The notes below the pieces were generated by a model. It saw only the letters and a program-made list of their open reading frames with translations, was not told the origin of the DNA and did not search any database. DNA of 64,000 nt from positions 1,454,501 through 1,518,500 of the forward strand of contig JACKNY010000001.1 in assembly GCA_024234615.1 (NCBI GenBank). The letters are read 5' to 3'. Every line of letters begins with the position of its first letter. Position 1 is the stretch's first letter. Made by a program: the position numbers and the translations under genes. This document shows, one piece after another, positions 15,988 to 25,109 of the stretch. Source of the stretch: Pseudomonadales bacterium (GTDB taxonomy: Bacteria; Pseudomonadota; Gammaproteobacteria; Pseudomonadales; IMCC2047).

Positions 15988-18087
15988 TTATTTGATACGC
16001 ATACCGGGTCGGGCACCTTCATCCGGTGTCAACAGGCAAATGTCCGAACCTCCCGGTCCCGCCGCTAGCACCATTCCTTCAGAGATCCCGAAGCGCATTT
16101 TACGAGGGGCCAGGTTTGCAATCATCACGGTCAGACGACCCTCTAATTGTTCAGGTTTATAAGCTGCTTTAATACCGGCAAAAACGGTGCGTATATGGTC
16201 TGGGCCATACTCTGTGCCGAGGTCGAGCGTGAGTTGTAGCAGCTTATCAGCACCTTCAACTTCCTTTGCCTGTAAAATTCGGGCGACGCGCAGATCCACT
16301 TTAGTGAAATCTTCTAATTCGATTTGATTCGTATTTGTTACAGCAGTCTGGACTGAGTCTGGTGTGGCGGTGGTTACATTGGCAGCTTGAGTGGTCGATG
16401 TTGTGTTCGAAGACTCCAGTGCCACTTCTTCAGCTGTTGCTGCCAACATGGCGTCGATTTTATCCTGTTCTACACGTGACATGAGAGGCTGGAATTTTTT
16501 GATCCGGTGGTCCAGCAGCAGTTGCCCGCGTATATCCCAGGTTAAGGGCGGCACGTTGAGAAACCGTTCAGCATGGCTAACGGTTGAGGGTATGATCGGT
16601 CGCAGGTATACCATCAAAACACGAAATAAGTTTAATCCGACAGAACAAACTGACTGCACTTCCAGCTTTTTATCCGGCTGCTTGGCTAGTACCCAGGGTT
16701 TATGTTCATCAATATATTGGTTGGCTTTGTCTGCGAGCGCCATAATTTCCCTAACTGCTTTGCCAATTTCAAGGTTTTCAAAGTGTTCAGCGATGAGTTC
16801 TCCCGCTTCAACGAACTCTTCAAATAACTCAATATTGGAACATTGAGCGGATAGCTGATCGTTGAAGCCTTTATTGATAAAGCCGGCGCAGCGACTGGCA
16901 ATGTTAACCACTTTACCAACTAAATCTGAGTTAACTCGGGTCAAAAAATCATCCAGATTTAAATCCAGATCTTCTGTGGTGTTGTTTAGTTTTGCGGCGA
17001 AGTAATAACGCAAATACTCTGGATTGAGATGGCTGAGATAAGTGCCGGCACGAATAAAAGTACCCCGCGACTTCGACATTTTTTTACCGTTAACGGTAAC
17101 AAATCCATGGGAGTATATCGCCGTAGGCGTTCGAAAACCGGCGCAAGATAGCATTGCTGGCCAGAACAATGCGTGGAAATTAATAATATCTTTACCGATG
17201 AAATGATAGAGTTCGGTACTGGCATCTTTACCCCAATACTCATCGAAGTCGAGGTCGGTACGTTGGCTGCAAAGGTTTTTAAAGCTAGCCATATAGCCGA
17301 CTGGAGCGTCTAACCAAACATAGAAATACTTTCCCTCAACATCGGGGATTTCAAAACCAAAGTAGGGGGCGTCGCGACTAATATCCCACTCCTGTAAACC
17401 TGCGTCGAGCCACTCGGATAGCTTGTTCGCGACCTGCTCTTGCAGTGTGCCGCTGCGAGTCCAGATTTTTAGCATGTCTGCAAATTCAGGTAATTTGAAG
17501 AAGTAGTGAGTCGATTGGCGTTCTACAGGTGTAGCGCCAGATAGTGTGGACTGTGGACTGATAAGTTCAGCCGGGGTGTAAGTGGCACCACAGGCTTCAC
17601 AGTTATCGCCGTATTGGTCTGGTGTTTTGCAACGTGGGCAAGTTCCTTTAATAAAGCGATCCGCTAAGAACAAATTCTTTTCGGCATCGAATGCCTGGGT
17701 GATTTCACGCTCAGCGATAAAACCTTGGTCACGACAGGCTAAGTAGATTTGCTGGCTTAAGGCCTTATTTTCTTCAGAATGGGTACTATAATAATTATCG
17801 AAATCGATACTAAAGTTCTCAAAATCTTCGAGGTGCTCTTTGTGCACTCGCGCTATCAGCGCTTCAGGAGTGATGTTTTGCTGCTCGGCTTTAAGCATAA
17901 TGGCGGTGCCATGGGCGTCATCAGCGCAAACATAAATACAATTTTCACCACGCTGTTTTTGAAATCGAACCCATATATCAGTCTGGATGTATTCAAGCAT
18001 ATGCCCCAAGTGAATTGGGCCATTGGCGTAGGGGAGTGCACTAGTGACGAGAATTTTTCGTGGAGCTTTTTTTGCAGTATTTGTCAT
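15988..18087 (-). CDS. metG: methionyl-tRNA synthetase
   Basis: Cytoplasmic enzyme that charges tRNA-Met, 699 residues, the long dimeric form. The Rossmann catalytic core has the HIGH-type motif PYANGPIHLGHM near the N-terminus and the KMSKS loop KKMSKSRGTF. A zinc knuckle (CPRCKTPDQYGDNCEACGATY, split over 21 residues) lies in the connective peptide. A C-terminal tRNA-binding EMAP-like domain (about 590-699) begins DFTKVDLRVARIL. A Thr/Ala-rich linker of low complexity precedes that domain. It is divergent from apbC, an order seen widely in gammaproteobacteria. Confidence 0.97.
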   Translation of the reverse strand: MTNTAKKAPRKILVTSALPYANGPIHLGHMLEYIQTDIWVRFQKQRGENCIYVCADDAHGTAIMLKAEQQNITPEALIARVHKEHLEDFENFSIDFDNYYSTHSEENKALSQQIYLACRDQGFIAEREITQAFDAEKNLFLADRFIKGTCPRCKTPDQYGDNCEACGATYTPAELISPQSTLSGATPVERQSTHYFFKLPEFADMLKIWTRSGTLQEQVANKLSEWLDAGLQEWDISRDAPYFGFEIPDVEGKYFYVWLDAPVGYMASFKNLCSQRTDLDFDEYWGKDASTELYHFIGKDIINFHALFWPAMLSCAGFRTPTAIYSHGFVTVNGKKMSKSRGTFIRAGTYLSHLNPEYLRYYFAAKLNNTTEDLDLNLDDFLTRVNSDLVGKVVNIASRCAGFINKGFNDQLSAQCSNIELFEEFVEAGELIAEHFENLEIGKAVREIMALADKANQYIDEHKPWVLAKQPDKKLEVQSVCSVGLNLFRVLMVYLRPIIPSTVSHAERFLNVPPLTWDIRGQLLLDHRIKKFQPLMSRVEQDKIDAMLAATAEEVALESSNTTSTTQAANVTTATPDSVQTAVTNTNQIELEDFTKVDLRVARILQAKEVEGADKLLQLTLDLGTEYGPDHIRTVFAGIKAAYKPEQLEGRLTVMIANLAPRKMRFGISEGMVLAAGPGGSDICLLTPDEGARPGMRIK

Positions 18088-18345
18088 GTCAGATAAAACA
18101 GTAGCCAGGTCAATAATAAGCGAGCAACTATAACAGTAGGTGCCGGTTTTTTGCAGTGTTTTTCTAGGGTTCAGCGCTATTTCTTACAATAACGCAATAT
18201 GCGATAGGCATCTCAGTCAAATTTACTGTTAAGCAAAGGAAATGTCTGTATACAACTAATTATTTAATGAAATTACTCTATCGTCCCTTTGTTTTTGAAC
18301 AGATATCCCCATAATAGGGGAGTATTTCAATTCCGAGGAATTCCG

Positions 18346-19443
18346 ATGTCAGAATTAACACAAGCACAAGTCGAGCAGGCAATCGCTGGCTATCAAGATG
18401 TTTATTTAGAAACTGATTATGTCGCGGCAAAAGCGGTTAAAGCTATCAACATTAATGACGCGAGCATTAATGTTGATCTAGAGTTGGGATATCCCGCGGC
18501 CGGAGTGAAAACCAAAATTCAACAAGCGATCACAGAGCAGCTATCTTCGGTAGCGGGTGGCCGTTCCATAACCGTCAATGTTGGTTGGAAGATAGCGGCT
18601 AATGCCGCACAAAAAGATGTTGAAAATCTTACTACCGTGAAAAATGTGATAGCGGTGGCCTCTGGTAAAGGCGGTGTTGGCAAATCAACGACGGCCGTCA
18701 ATTTGGCTTTGGCTCTGGTAGCGGAAGGCGCGAGTGTGGGAATTTTGGATGCTGACATCTATGGGCCAAGTCAGTCAATTATGCTGGGCATTGCTCCGGG
18801 TACGCGCCCTGAAGTTAAAGGCGAGCAGTTTTGGATGCCGGTCAAAGCCCTCGGCCTACAATCAATGTCGATGGGATACTTGGTAGACGAAAATACGGCC
18901 ATGGTTTGGCGTGGGCCTATGGCGGGTAGCGCATTACAGCAAATGGTCAATCAAACCATGTGGCATGACCTTGATTATTTAATCGTTGATATGCCGCCTG
19001 GCACAGGGGATGTACAGCTAACCTTATCACAAAAAGTGCCCGTAGCTGGTGCTCTGATTGTAACAACACCTCAGGATATCGCTCTACTCGATGCTAGAAA
19101 AGGTATCGAGATGTTTCGGAAAGTTGAGATACCGGTGTTAGGTGTTGTAGAAAATATGAGCGTCCATGTGTGTTCTGAATGCGGCCATGTCGAGCATCTA
19201 TTTGGCGCTGGAGGTGGTGAGGAAATTGCTGCTCAGTATGATACCAAGTTGCTTGCATCGCTGCCGCTCAATCTATCCATTAGAGAACAGGCGGATAATG
19301 GACTGCCAACTGTCGCGGCCGATCCAGACGGTGATATTGCTGCAATCTATCGTGATCTGGCGCGTAAATTGGCGGCCGAATTGGACAAAAAGCATAAATC
19401 TCAAGGTTTCAAGAAACCAAATATAGTCATGTACAGCGATTAA
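18346..19443 (+). CDS. apbC: ApbC/Mrp-family iron-sulfur cluster carrier ATPase
   Basis: P-loop ATPase of 365 residues that binds and delivers [4Fe-4S] clusters to target proteins. An N-terminal DUF59/MIP18-like domain (about 1-90) precedes the Mrp ATPase domain. That domain has the deviant Walker A ASGKGGVGKSTTAVNLA, the switch sequence DADIYGPSQ, and the C-terminal cluster-binding CxxC (CSECGH). The ATG at 18346 is preferred over an upstream in-frame start because GAGGAA lies five bases before it and the product then begins MSELTQAQVEQAI, typical for the family. It is divergent from metG and upstream of dcd. Confidence 0.95.
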   Translation: MSELTQAQVEQAIAGYQDVYLETDYVAAKAVKAININDASINVDLELGYPAAGVKTKIQQAITEQLSSVAGGRSITVNVGWKIAANAAQKDVENLTTVKNVIAVASGKGGVGKSTTAVNLALALVAEGASVGILDADIYGPSQSIMLGIAPGTRPEVKGEQFWMPVKALGLQSMSMGYLVDENTAMVWRGPMAGSALQQMVNQTMWHDLDYLIVDMPPGTGDVQLTLSQKVPVAGALIVTTPQDIALLDARKGIEMFRKVEIPVLGVVENMSVHVCSECGHVEHLFGAGGGEEIAAQYDTKLLASLPLNLSIREQADNGLPTVAADPDGDIAAIYRDLARKLAAELDKKHKSQGFKKPNIVMYSD

Positions 19444-19618
19444 GAAATTGACTTTGTTGGACTGGTTGCAATGGAACAGTACGGTAGTTCTTTTGCAAAG
19501 GCTTGGGCGCCACTTTAAGTAACAGTTCCTGACTCTCGGTCATAACAGCATCAAGCAGGGCGCCATCTCGCTTTATATTGTCTTTTTGCGGTGGCGCCAT
19601 CGACGCCACCTTGCCCAT
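19427..19618 (-). CDS. candidate small protein overlapping the apbC 3' end
   Basis: An open frame of 63 codons (57 from the internal ATG at 19600) runs leftward and overlaps the last 17 bases of apbC. The internal ATG has AGGTGG five bases upstream. That ribosome site lies in the stem, and the ATG in the loop, of a GC-rich hairpin at 19590-19610. The product is polar, with a repeated-looking QK/PLQ-rich second half (LLLKVAPKPLQKNYRTVPL), and is not one I recognise. It fills half of an otherwise empty 430-base gap. It could be a real small gene or chance. Confidence 0.33.
   Translation of the reverse strand: MGKVASMAPPQKDNIKRDGALLDAVMTESQELLLKVAPKPLQKNYRTVPLQPVQQSQFLNRCT
19590..19610. repeat. 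GC-rich 7-bp inverted repeat
   Basis: GGTGGCG (19590-19596) and CGCCACC (19604-19610) form a stem around a seven-base loop. On the minus strand the loop contains an ATG and the stem a Shine-Dalgarno-like AGGTGG. No T-run follows on either strand, so it is not an obvious terminator. Confidence 0.5.
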
Positions 19619-19873
19619 CCCGATAATAATAATTGCCTTGTCGATTTGTCTGGAGTCCTCTCAGTGATCCGTCTGCGTGAAGTTTTGATTATAGAGGCTC
19701 GGAGTATCAAAAATTTCACCTAACAAATAGTTAGGGCGGTTTTGCTGGTTCGTTAATAAAGTAACCCAACACTTGCTGGAGAAAAGCCAACAAAATATCT
19801 GGCGATATTTGCATACTTATGGCAGGATGCGGGCCGATTAATTTATGATAAAAAGTGACTGGATATCTATTAA
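19619..19873. other. upstream region of dcd
   Basis: The right part of the 430-base gap between apbC and dcd. It should hold the dcd promoter, and possibly a leftward promoter for the small frame at 19427-19618. AT-rich sequence with a TATGATAAAA stretch lies just before dcd, but I cannot pair convincing promoter hexamers. I see no other gene. Confidence 0.35.
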
Positions 19874-20440
19874 ATGAGTATTAAATCGGACAATTGGATT
19901 CGCCGTATGGCGGAGCAATATCAGATGATCGAACCCTTTGAGTCAGGGCAGGTGAGGATGCACGGAAATAACCGCGTTATCTCCTACGGCACCTCCAGTT
20001 ACGGCTACGATGTTCGTTGCTCCGATGAATTTAAAGTATTTACTAATATTCATTCGGCGACTGTAGACCCCAAAGCTTTTGATGAAAAAAGTTTTGTCGA
20101 TGTCAAAGGAGATGTTTGTATTATTCCTCCTAACTCCTTCGCATTGGCGCGTACGATAGAATACTTCCGCATTCCACGCACGGTATTGACCGTCTGTTTG
20201 GGTAAATCGACTTATGCGCGTTGCGGTATCATAGTAAATGTCACTCCGCTAGAACCGGAGTGGGAAGGGCACGTCACTTTGGAGTTCTCGAATACCACGA
20301 CGCTGCCTGCCAAAATCTATGCTAACGAGGGTGTGGCGCAAATGTTATTTTTTGAATCGGACGAAATTTGCTCTACCAGCTACAAAGATCGTGGTGGAAA
20401 ATATCAGGGTCAAACCGGCGTTACTTTGCCGAAAACTTAA
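19874..20440 (+). CDS. dcd: dCTP deaminase
   Basis: Homotrimeric enzyme that deaminates dCTP to dUTP, feeding dTMP synthesis. At 188 residues it has the normal length. The start MSIKSDNWIRRMAEQY, the central SKSTYARCGIIVNVTPLEP and the EGHVTLEFSN block with its catalytic glutamate are all present, as is the C-terminal GGKYQGQTGVTLP. It follows apbC on the same strand, a neighbourhood conserved in Pseudomonas-like genomes, but 430 bases away and so probably with its own promoter. It converges on the DUF3108 gene. Confidence 0.97.
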   Translation: MSIKSDNWIRRMAEQYQMIEPFESGQVRMHGNNRVISYGTSSYGYDVRCSDEFKVFTNIHSATVDPKAFDEKSFVDVKGDVCIIPPNSFALARTIEYFRIPRTVLTVCLGKSTYARCGIIVNVTPLEPEWEGHVTLEFSNTTTLPAKIYANEGVAQMLFFESDEICSTSYKDRGGKYQGQTGVTLPKT

Positions 20441-20451
20441 AGCGAATACTC

Positions 20452-21189
20452 TTATAAGCCGGTAATTGGTTTACCGGCTAACTCTCCTTCCGATAAAACA
20501 ATCTCATAGGATTTGCCATTTTCTTTTTGGTGTATTTTGGTTAATAGGAAATCCCAATCTTTTGCCAGCCAAATAATAGTTTCTCGCGGCGAGCCTTCTT
20601 TGCGTAAGCGTTTAAGTTTGACGGTGTTTAACTTGCCTATTGGCGTTTCAACCAGCTCCTCTCCGAGAAGTTCAAAGCGGTATTGTTTGAGCCGTTTGCG
20701 GTCAACAATGTCATAGGGATTGGGTTTGCCAAGAACTTGCAGATCGTAACGCAATTGGAGTTGATAATTCAGCTGGTCAAAGCAGTTTGGCTTTATGTCA
20801 ATTTGAATAGGCTCATCAGTGATGGCGCTAATGGCTTGCAGGTTTGGCCAATCAAAGGTTAAAGAAATTTCGCGCTTCTTAGTGAGGTTGCTTTGTCGGT
20901 AATGATAGCTGATGGGCTTGGCTTGATTGTCGATCCATGAAAATAAACTCGACTCTTCAAGTTTGATCATGGGAGAACTGACTTTGTGCAGGAGCTGCCA
21001 TTGGCCATCCTCGGTTTGGACTAGTTCACGGGTTGCGGAGCCGCTAAAGGGTAAAAGAAAGCGATAGTTGGCTTCGTAAGCTGTGCGATAAGGTTTAATG
21101 AAGGAGTCGGCAGCGTACAGAGATTGGCAAAGAGGAAAAAGTATCAGGTAGGAAACCAGCCCCCATAAATATTTGCGACTATTCTTCAT
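20452..21189 (-). CDS. DUF3108 domain-containing exported protein
   Basis: Predicted periplasmic protein of 245 residues with an N-terminal signal peptide (WGLVSYLILFPLCQSLYAA, cleavage near residue 27). The rest is beta-rich and begins with the family-typical PYRTAYEANYRFLLPFSGSA, followed by a C-terminal block where TPIGKLNTVKLKR leads to IIWLAKDWDFLLTKI. The DUF3108 family has no established biochemical function; relatives are often near purN/purM as here. It lies 39 bases after purN on the same strand and could be translated from the same transcript. Confidence 0.82.
   Translation of the reverse strand: MKNSRKYLWGLVSYLILFPLCQSLYAADSFIKPYRTAYEANYRFLLPFSGSATRELVQTEDGQWQLLHKVSSPMIKLEESSLFSWIDNQAKPISYHYRQSNLTKKREISLTFDWPNLQAISAITDEPIQIDIKPNCFDQLNYQLQLRYDLQVLGKPNPYDIVDRKRLKQYRFELLGEELVETPIGKLNTVKLKRLRKEGSPRETIIWLAKDWDFLLTKIHQKENGKSYEIVLSEGELAGKPITGL
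20457..20479. terminator. 9-bp hairpin between dcd and the DUF3108 gene
   Basis: AGCCGGTAA (20457-20465) and TTACCGGCT (20471-20479) form a perfect stem with a five-base loop, covering the last codons of the DUF3108 gene and lying 16 bases after the dcd stop. No clear T-run follows on either strand. A bidirectional transcript-end element is likely, but classic intrinsic termination is not evident. Confidence 0.45.
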
Positions 21190-21228
21190 ATGCTTAGCCT
21201 GTCAATAGAGTTATCGTTGTAGGGGCGC

Positions 21229-21912
21229 TTAATAGTGAGTTTGATGCCCGCAGGCGGGTAAAGGTTCCCGGTCGAGGTATACTAATCTATTTTTCAACTC
21301 AATGCGGCCTTTTGCTATCCACTCTATCGCTTGAGGGTAAATCTGATGCTCTACCTTGATAAGAACCTTCTCTGCCAACGACTCAGGATTATCGGTCGCA
21401 GTGATGGCGATAATTCCCTGAATAATAACGGGGCCAGCATCCAACTCAGGGGTAACAAAATGAACACTGGCGCCATGCTCTGTATCACCACCATCAAGAG
21501 CGCGCTGATGCGTGTGGAGTCCTGGGTAACGAGGGAGCAAAGAGGGGTGGATATTGATGAGCTTACCAAGGTATCTTTCCACAAAGGATTTGGAAAGTAT
21601 ACGCATAAAACCGGCTAGCACTACCAGGTCAGGTTGGTATTGATCGATTGTCATAGCCAATTGAGTATCGAAGGCCTCACGGCTATTAAAGTCCTGGTGT
21701 TTGATGACATGCTGAGGAATACCTGCTTTTTTTGCGCGCTCCAGGCCAAAAGCGTCTGCCTTATTGCTAATGACGGCACTTATTTTCGCAGGAATTTGGT
21801 TGGTTTGGCAGGCATTAATAATGCTTTGCAAATTACTTCCACCACCAGAGATAAGCACCACCAGAGAAAATTTTCTGTCGGTCGTGTTTTTTTGAGGGGT
21901 GGCAGAACTCAT
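21229..21912 (-). CDS. purN: phosphoribosylglycinamide formyltransferase
   Basis: Folate-dependent enzyme that formylates GAR to FGAR in de novo purine synthesis. The N-terminal VVLISGGGSNLQSII binds phosphate. The catalytic Asn-His-Asp set is visible in LINIHPSLLPRYPG (Asn, His) and HFVTPELDAGPVI (Asp). The ATG at 21912 was chosen because it gives a normal-length product; a TTG at 21948 would add 12 residues. It lies downstream of purM by 67 bases from this start, the standard purMN order. Confidence 0.95.
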   Translation of the reverse strand: MSSATPQKNTTDRKFSLVVLISGGGSNLQSIINACQTNQIPAKISAVISNKADAFGLERAKKAGIPQHVIKHQDFNSREAFDTQLAMTIDQYQPDLVVLAGFMRILSKSFVERYLGKLINIHPSLLPRYPGLHTHQRALDGGDTEHGASVHFVTPELDAGPVIIQGIIAITATDNPESLAEKVLIKVEHQIYPQAIEWIAKGRIELKNRLVYLDREPLPACGHQTHY

Positions 21913-21979
21913 TGCGTGGACGATTCCAGCGCGGAGCTGTCGCAGCAATCGCGGAAAAAGATCGTTGTTAGAGATACCC

Positions 21980-23035
21980 TTAAGATTTTAATAGCATGAC
22001 CCTTGCTTGATCGGCATCCATTGACTCGACAGAACCGATTAACCAGGCTTGCTCACCAGCCTGTCTGAGGAAAGCTAAAGCCGTTTGGGTCTGCTCAGCG
22101 GAGACACAAAGAATCATGCCGACGCCACAATTAAAGGTTCGAAAAAGTTCTGCCTCGGTGATATTTCCTTGTTGCTGTAGCCACTGAAAAATAGGGGGTA
22201 TCTGCCAGCTACTAAGATCAATTTTGGCATAAACACCTTCAGGCAGGACACGGGGTATATTTTCGATAAAGCCGCCGCCTGTAATATGGCTCATTGCTAA
22301 AATGTCGACTTGTTCCATCAGGCCGAGCAAAGGTTGAACGTAAATACGGGTAGGGGCGAGCAGCGTTTTCCCTAAAGTCTCCCCATGAAAATCAGCGTGC
22401 AGGTCGGCACCGCTGACTTCGATTATCTTACGTATGAGGGAGTAGCCATTTGAGTGAGGCCCGGAGGAAGCGAGAGCGATCAGTTGGTTACCAGGCTTAA
22501 CTTTGCTGCCGTCAATGATGCTTGATTTTTCGACAACACCGACGCAAAAGCCTGCTAAGTCATAATCTTCGCCGTTATACATACCGGGCATCTCTGCGGT
22601 TTCACCGCCGACTAATGCACAGTTGGCTAAGCGGCAACCTGCACCGATACCCTGAATAACATCGGCAGCCACGTCAACATTAAGTTTTCCTGTTGCGTAA
22701 TAGTCTAGGAAAAATAGCGGTTCTGCGCCTCCGACAATCAAATCATTGACACACATGGCGACCAAATCTATACCAATACTGCTATGCAAGTTTAAATCCA
22801 TTGCCAGCCTTAATTTGGTGCCTACGCCATCAGTACCAGAAACCAGGACTGGTTCCTTGTACTTTTTGGGAATCTCACAGAGGGCACCAAACCCGCCGAG
22901 ACCGCTCAGGACCTCTGGGCGACGAGTGGCTTTGGCGATACCTTTAACGCGCTCTACCAGGAGGTTTCCTGCGTCGATATCGACGCCTGCGTCCTTATAA
23001 CTAAGAGCTGTTGGCTTGGCTGAGTTGGATGACAC
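21980..23035 (-). CDS. purM: phosphoribosylformylglycinamidine cyclo-ligase (AIR synthetase)
   Basis: ATP-dependent enzyme closing the imidazole ring of FGAM to AIR in purine synthesis. At 351 residues it has the usual length. The signature blocks are YKDAGVDIDAGN at the N-terminus, LVSGTDGVGTKLRLA, IGIDLVAMCVNDLIVGGAEPLFFLDYYATGK (split here over 31 residues), LVGGETAEMPGMY and SSGPHSNGYSLIRK. It heads the purM-purN pair on the minus strand and is divergent from the DUF2066 gene. Confidence 0.97.
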   Translation of the reverse strand: MSSNSAKPTALSYKDAGVDIDAGNLLVERVKGIAKATRRPEVLSGLGGFGALCEIPKKYKEPVLVSGTDGVGTKLRLAMDLNLHSSIGIDLVAMCVNDLIVGGAEPLFFLDYYATGKLNVDVAADVIQGIGAGCRLANCALVGGETAEMPGMYNGEDYDLAGFCVGVVEKSSIIDGSKVKPGNQLIALASSGPHSNGYSLIRKIIEVSGADLHADFHGETLGKTLLAPTRIYVQPLLGLMEQVDILAMSHITGGGFIENIPRVLPEGVYAKIDLSSWQIPPIFQWLQQQGNITEAELFRTFNCGVGMILCVSAEQTQTALAFLRQAGEQAWLIGSVESMDADQARVMLLKS

Positions 23036-23312
23036 GGAAATGTCCTATAAGTCAGTAATAAAATTACGCTATGCCTAGGCAATTGCTGAACAACGCATGG
23101 CTTATTCAGAGATTGTCTAGCGGTCTTTAACGTTGAGGGCGCTATTCTACAGCAGGGGGTTGTACCTGTTAACTAATAATTTTGAACAAGAGAAATAAGT
23201 TGTGGGGCAGGATGACATTGATGAAAACAGGCATAATATCTGGCCATTTTTGGCATTCATTCATACAATAAGCTACCTGCAAAAGGCTCTCTATCTGTTG
23301 GAAATAATTTTT

Positions 23313-24479
23313 GTGTCAGACGCAATTTTAGTTAGTTCAAAGCACATCAGACGTTTTTGTCTAAAGACTTTTCGCAAAAATCCATCGGCGTTGGCTATTC
23401 AAGGGTTACCAATTTTTAGAAGTCTTGTGATGATATTGTGCTCTCTTGTAAACCTTGATCTGCCTGCGGTGGAAGTCAAAGGCCTCTATCAAGTTGAAGC
23501 GCTGGTGCAAGAAGCAGGCCTCAGCGATAAAGTAAAGCTAATGCGGCTGGGGATGCAGGAAGTTCTGGTGCGAGTGTCGGGAACACCGCAGGTGCTTAAA
23601 CACGAAAATATACAAGCAGCATTAAAGAAATCTGATAAGTACCTGCAGCAATTTAGTTATCAAACACGAGAAATCAAAAGGGTCAATGGCGACACTGTTG
23701 ATCAACTAGTGTTACAGATGTATTTTGATCCGACCTTGATTAATGATTTGCTCAGGCAAGCACGCTTACCGATCTGGGGGCATAATCGGCCAAACTTACT
23801 GCTTTGGATCACAATAGATGATGGGCAGGGTCGACATATTATCAGCGCAACAGAAGAGTCGCTGCTGCGTCAAAGCATTATTGATCATGCCAAGCTTCGA
23901 GGCCTTCCGGTACTGTTCCCATTGATGGATTTGGATGATGAGGTGGCACTGCCAATTGTAGAAGCCTGGGCGATGTTTAAGGAACCACTGCAAAACGCGT
24001 CAAAAAGGTATCAACCAGAAGCGATACTTGCCGGACGCCTTTATCAAGATGCAAATGAGCAATGGACCGGGCGTTGGCAATTTATTTTTAATGGGCAGGT
24101 ACAGAGCTTTAATACCAACGCACCTGATTTGACGTCCTACGCCGAATCGGCAATTGACTATGCGGCTGATCAGCTGGGCAGTTATTATGCAGTAAATACG
24201 GATACAGTCGATGCGGGACGAGTTCTGTTTCAAGTTGATGGCATTCATTCCCTTGAAGCCTATGCAGAAGTAACAGCCTACCTAGAGCTTTTAACCTCAG
24301 TCAGCAGCGTACAGACAGTTGCGGTCGAGCAGGATAGGCTAACCCTAGCGTTAATGGTTGAAGGCGAAGTGGAAAAACTGGTGGAAGCTATCGCGCTGGA
24401 TCACAGGTTAATTCCCCGCCAAAAAACCGATCAAACTGCAGCTGCTAGCAAGCTATACTATCGGTGGTATCAGCGCTAG
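23313..24479 (+). CDS. DUF2066 domain-containing exported protein
   Basis: Predicted periplasmic or lipid-proximal protein of unknown role, typical of this position beside purM in gammaproteobacteria. The DUF2066 region starts at VEVKGLYQVEALV and includes the conserved QEVLVRVSGTPQVL. The start is uncertain. GTG at 23313, with GGAA 12 bases upstream, gives 388 residues with a long leader whose hydrophobic part is LPIFRSLVMILCSLVNL. GTG at 23202 and ATG at 23430 are alternatives. Its last 16 bases overlap the following phosphatidyltransferase gene, so the two are translationally coupled. Confidence 0.78.
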   Translation: MSDAILVSSKHIRRFCLKTFRKNPSALAIQGLPIFRSLVMILCSLVNLDLPAVEVKGLYQVEALVQEAGLSDKVKLMRLGMQEVLVRVSGTPQVLKHENIQAALKKSDKYLQQFSYQTREIKRVNGDTVDQLVLQMYFDPTLINDLLRQARLPIWGHNRPNLLLWITIDDGQGRHIISATEESLLRQSIIDHAKLRGLPVLFPLMDLDDEVALPIVEAWAMFKEPLQNASKRYQPEAILAGRLYQDANEQWTGRWQFIFNGQVQSFNTNAPDLTSYAESAIDYAADQLGSYYAVNTDTVDAGRVLFQVDGIHSLEAYAEVTAYLELLTSVSSVQTVAVEQDRLTLALMVEGEVEKLVEAIALDHRLIPRQKTDQTAAASKLYYRWYQR

Positions 24480-25108
24480 CACGCTGGGCACGGCGTGCTG
24501 AAGTGAAGCTATCTTCCTTTGACGGGAGCGAAAATAAAGCACATGGAGATCACTTGGAATTAGCCATTATCCCTAATCTAATTACACTCATGCGGTTATT
24601 GTTGGTGGTACCTGTGGCAGTTACTATTCTAAAGCATGAGTTTGGCTGGACCCTGGCTATTTTTGCTATCGCCAGTATATCCGATGGTGTGGATGGGTTC
24701 TTAGCTCGACGTTACAATTGGATTAGTCGTTTCGGCGCTATTCTTGACCCAGTGGCGGACAAGCTCCTATTGATGGTCACTTTTATACTGCTGGCGTACA
24801 CGGGACATCTGCCAATCTGGTTGGCCAGCATTGTTATTGGTAGAGATTTGGTCATTGTCGCTGGCGCAACCACTTACCATATTTTATTTGGAGAATATGA
24901 ATTCGCGCCGTCCTTGCTTGGCAAACTGAGCACTTCTTTGCAGTTCGTGTTAGTGCTTCTTAGGCTATTGGACTTGGCTTTGGTTAATATTCCAGATCAA
25001 TTGATAACCGGTGGTATTTGGTTAGTATTTGTTGTTAGCTCAGTCAGTGGCGTGGATTATGTCATTAGATGGGGGCGTAAGGCGATTGCCGCGTATCATC
25101 AAGATTAA
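24464..25108 (+). CDS. second CDP-alcohol phosphatidyltransferase family protein
   Basis: Inner-membrane enzyme of the PgsA-like class, 214 residues with several membrane helices. The complete active-site motif is present: SDGVDGFLARR followed by GAILDPVAD, with the metal- and CDP-binding aspartates. A GTG start overlapping the DUF2066 gene is assumed; the first 30 residues look dispensable and a later start is possible. hda follows two bases after the stop. It is only moderately similar to PgsA at 1073-1621. It may make phosphatidylglycerol, or use another alcohol; substrate cannot be decided from sequence. Confidence 0.87.
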   Translation: MVSALARWARRAEVKLSSFDGSENKAHGDHLELAIIPNLITLMRLLLVVPVAVTILKHEFGWTLAIFAIASISDGVDGFLARRYNWISRFGAILDPVADKLLLMVTFILLAYTGHLPIWLASIVIGRDLVIVAGATTYHILFGEYEFAPSLLGKLSTSLQFVLVLLRLLDLALVNIPDQLITGGIWLVFVVSSVSGVDYVIRWGRKAIAAYHQD

Positions 25109-25109
25109 T

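Noticed and set aside
18088..18345. Possible riboswitch or T-box before metG or apbC
   Set aside because: No T-box specifier or conserved SAM-type elements could be recognised; the spacer is short and AT-rich.
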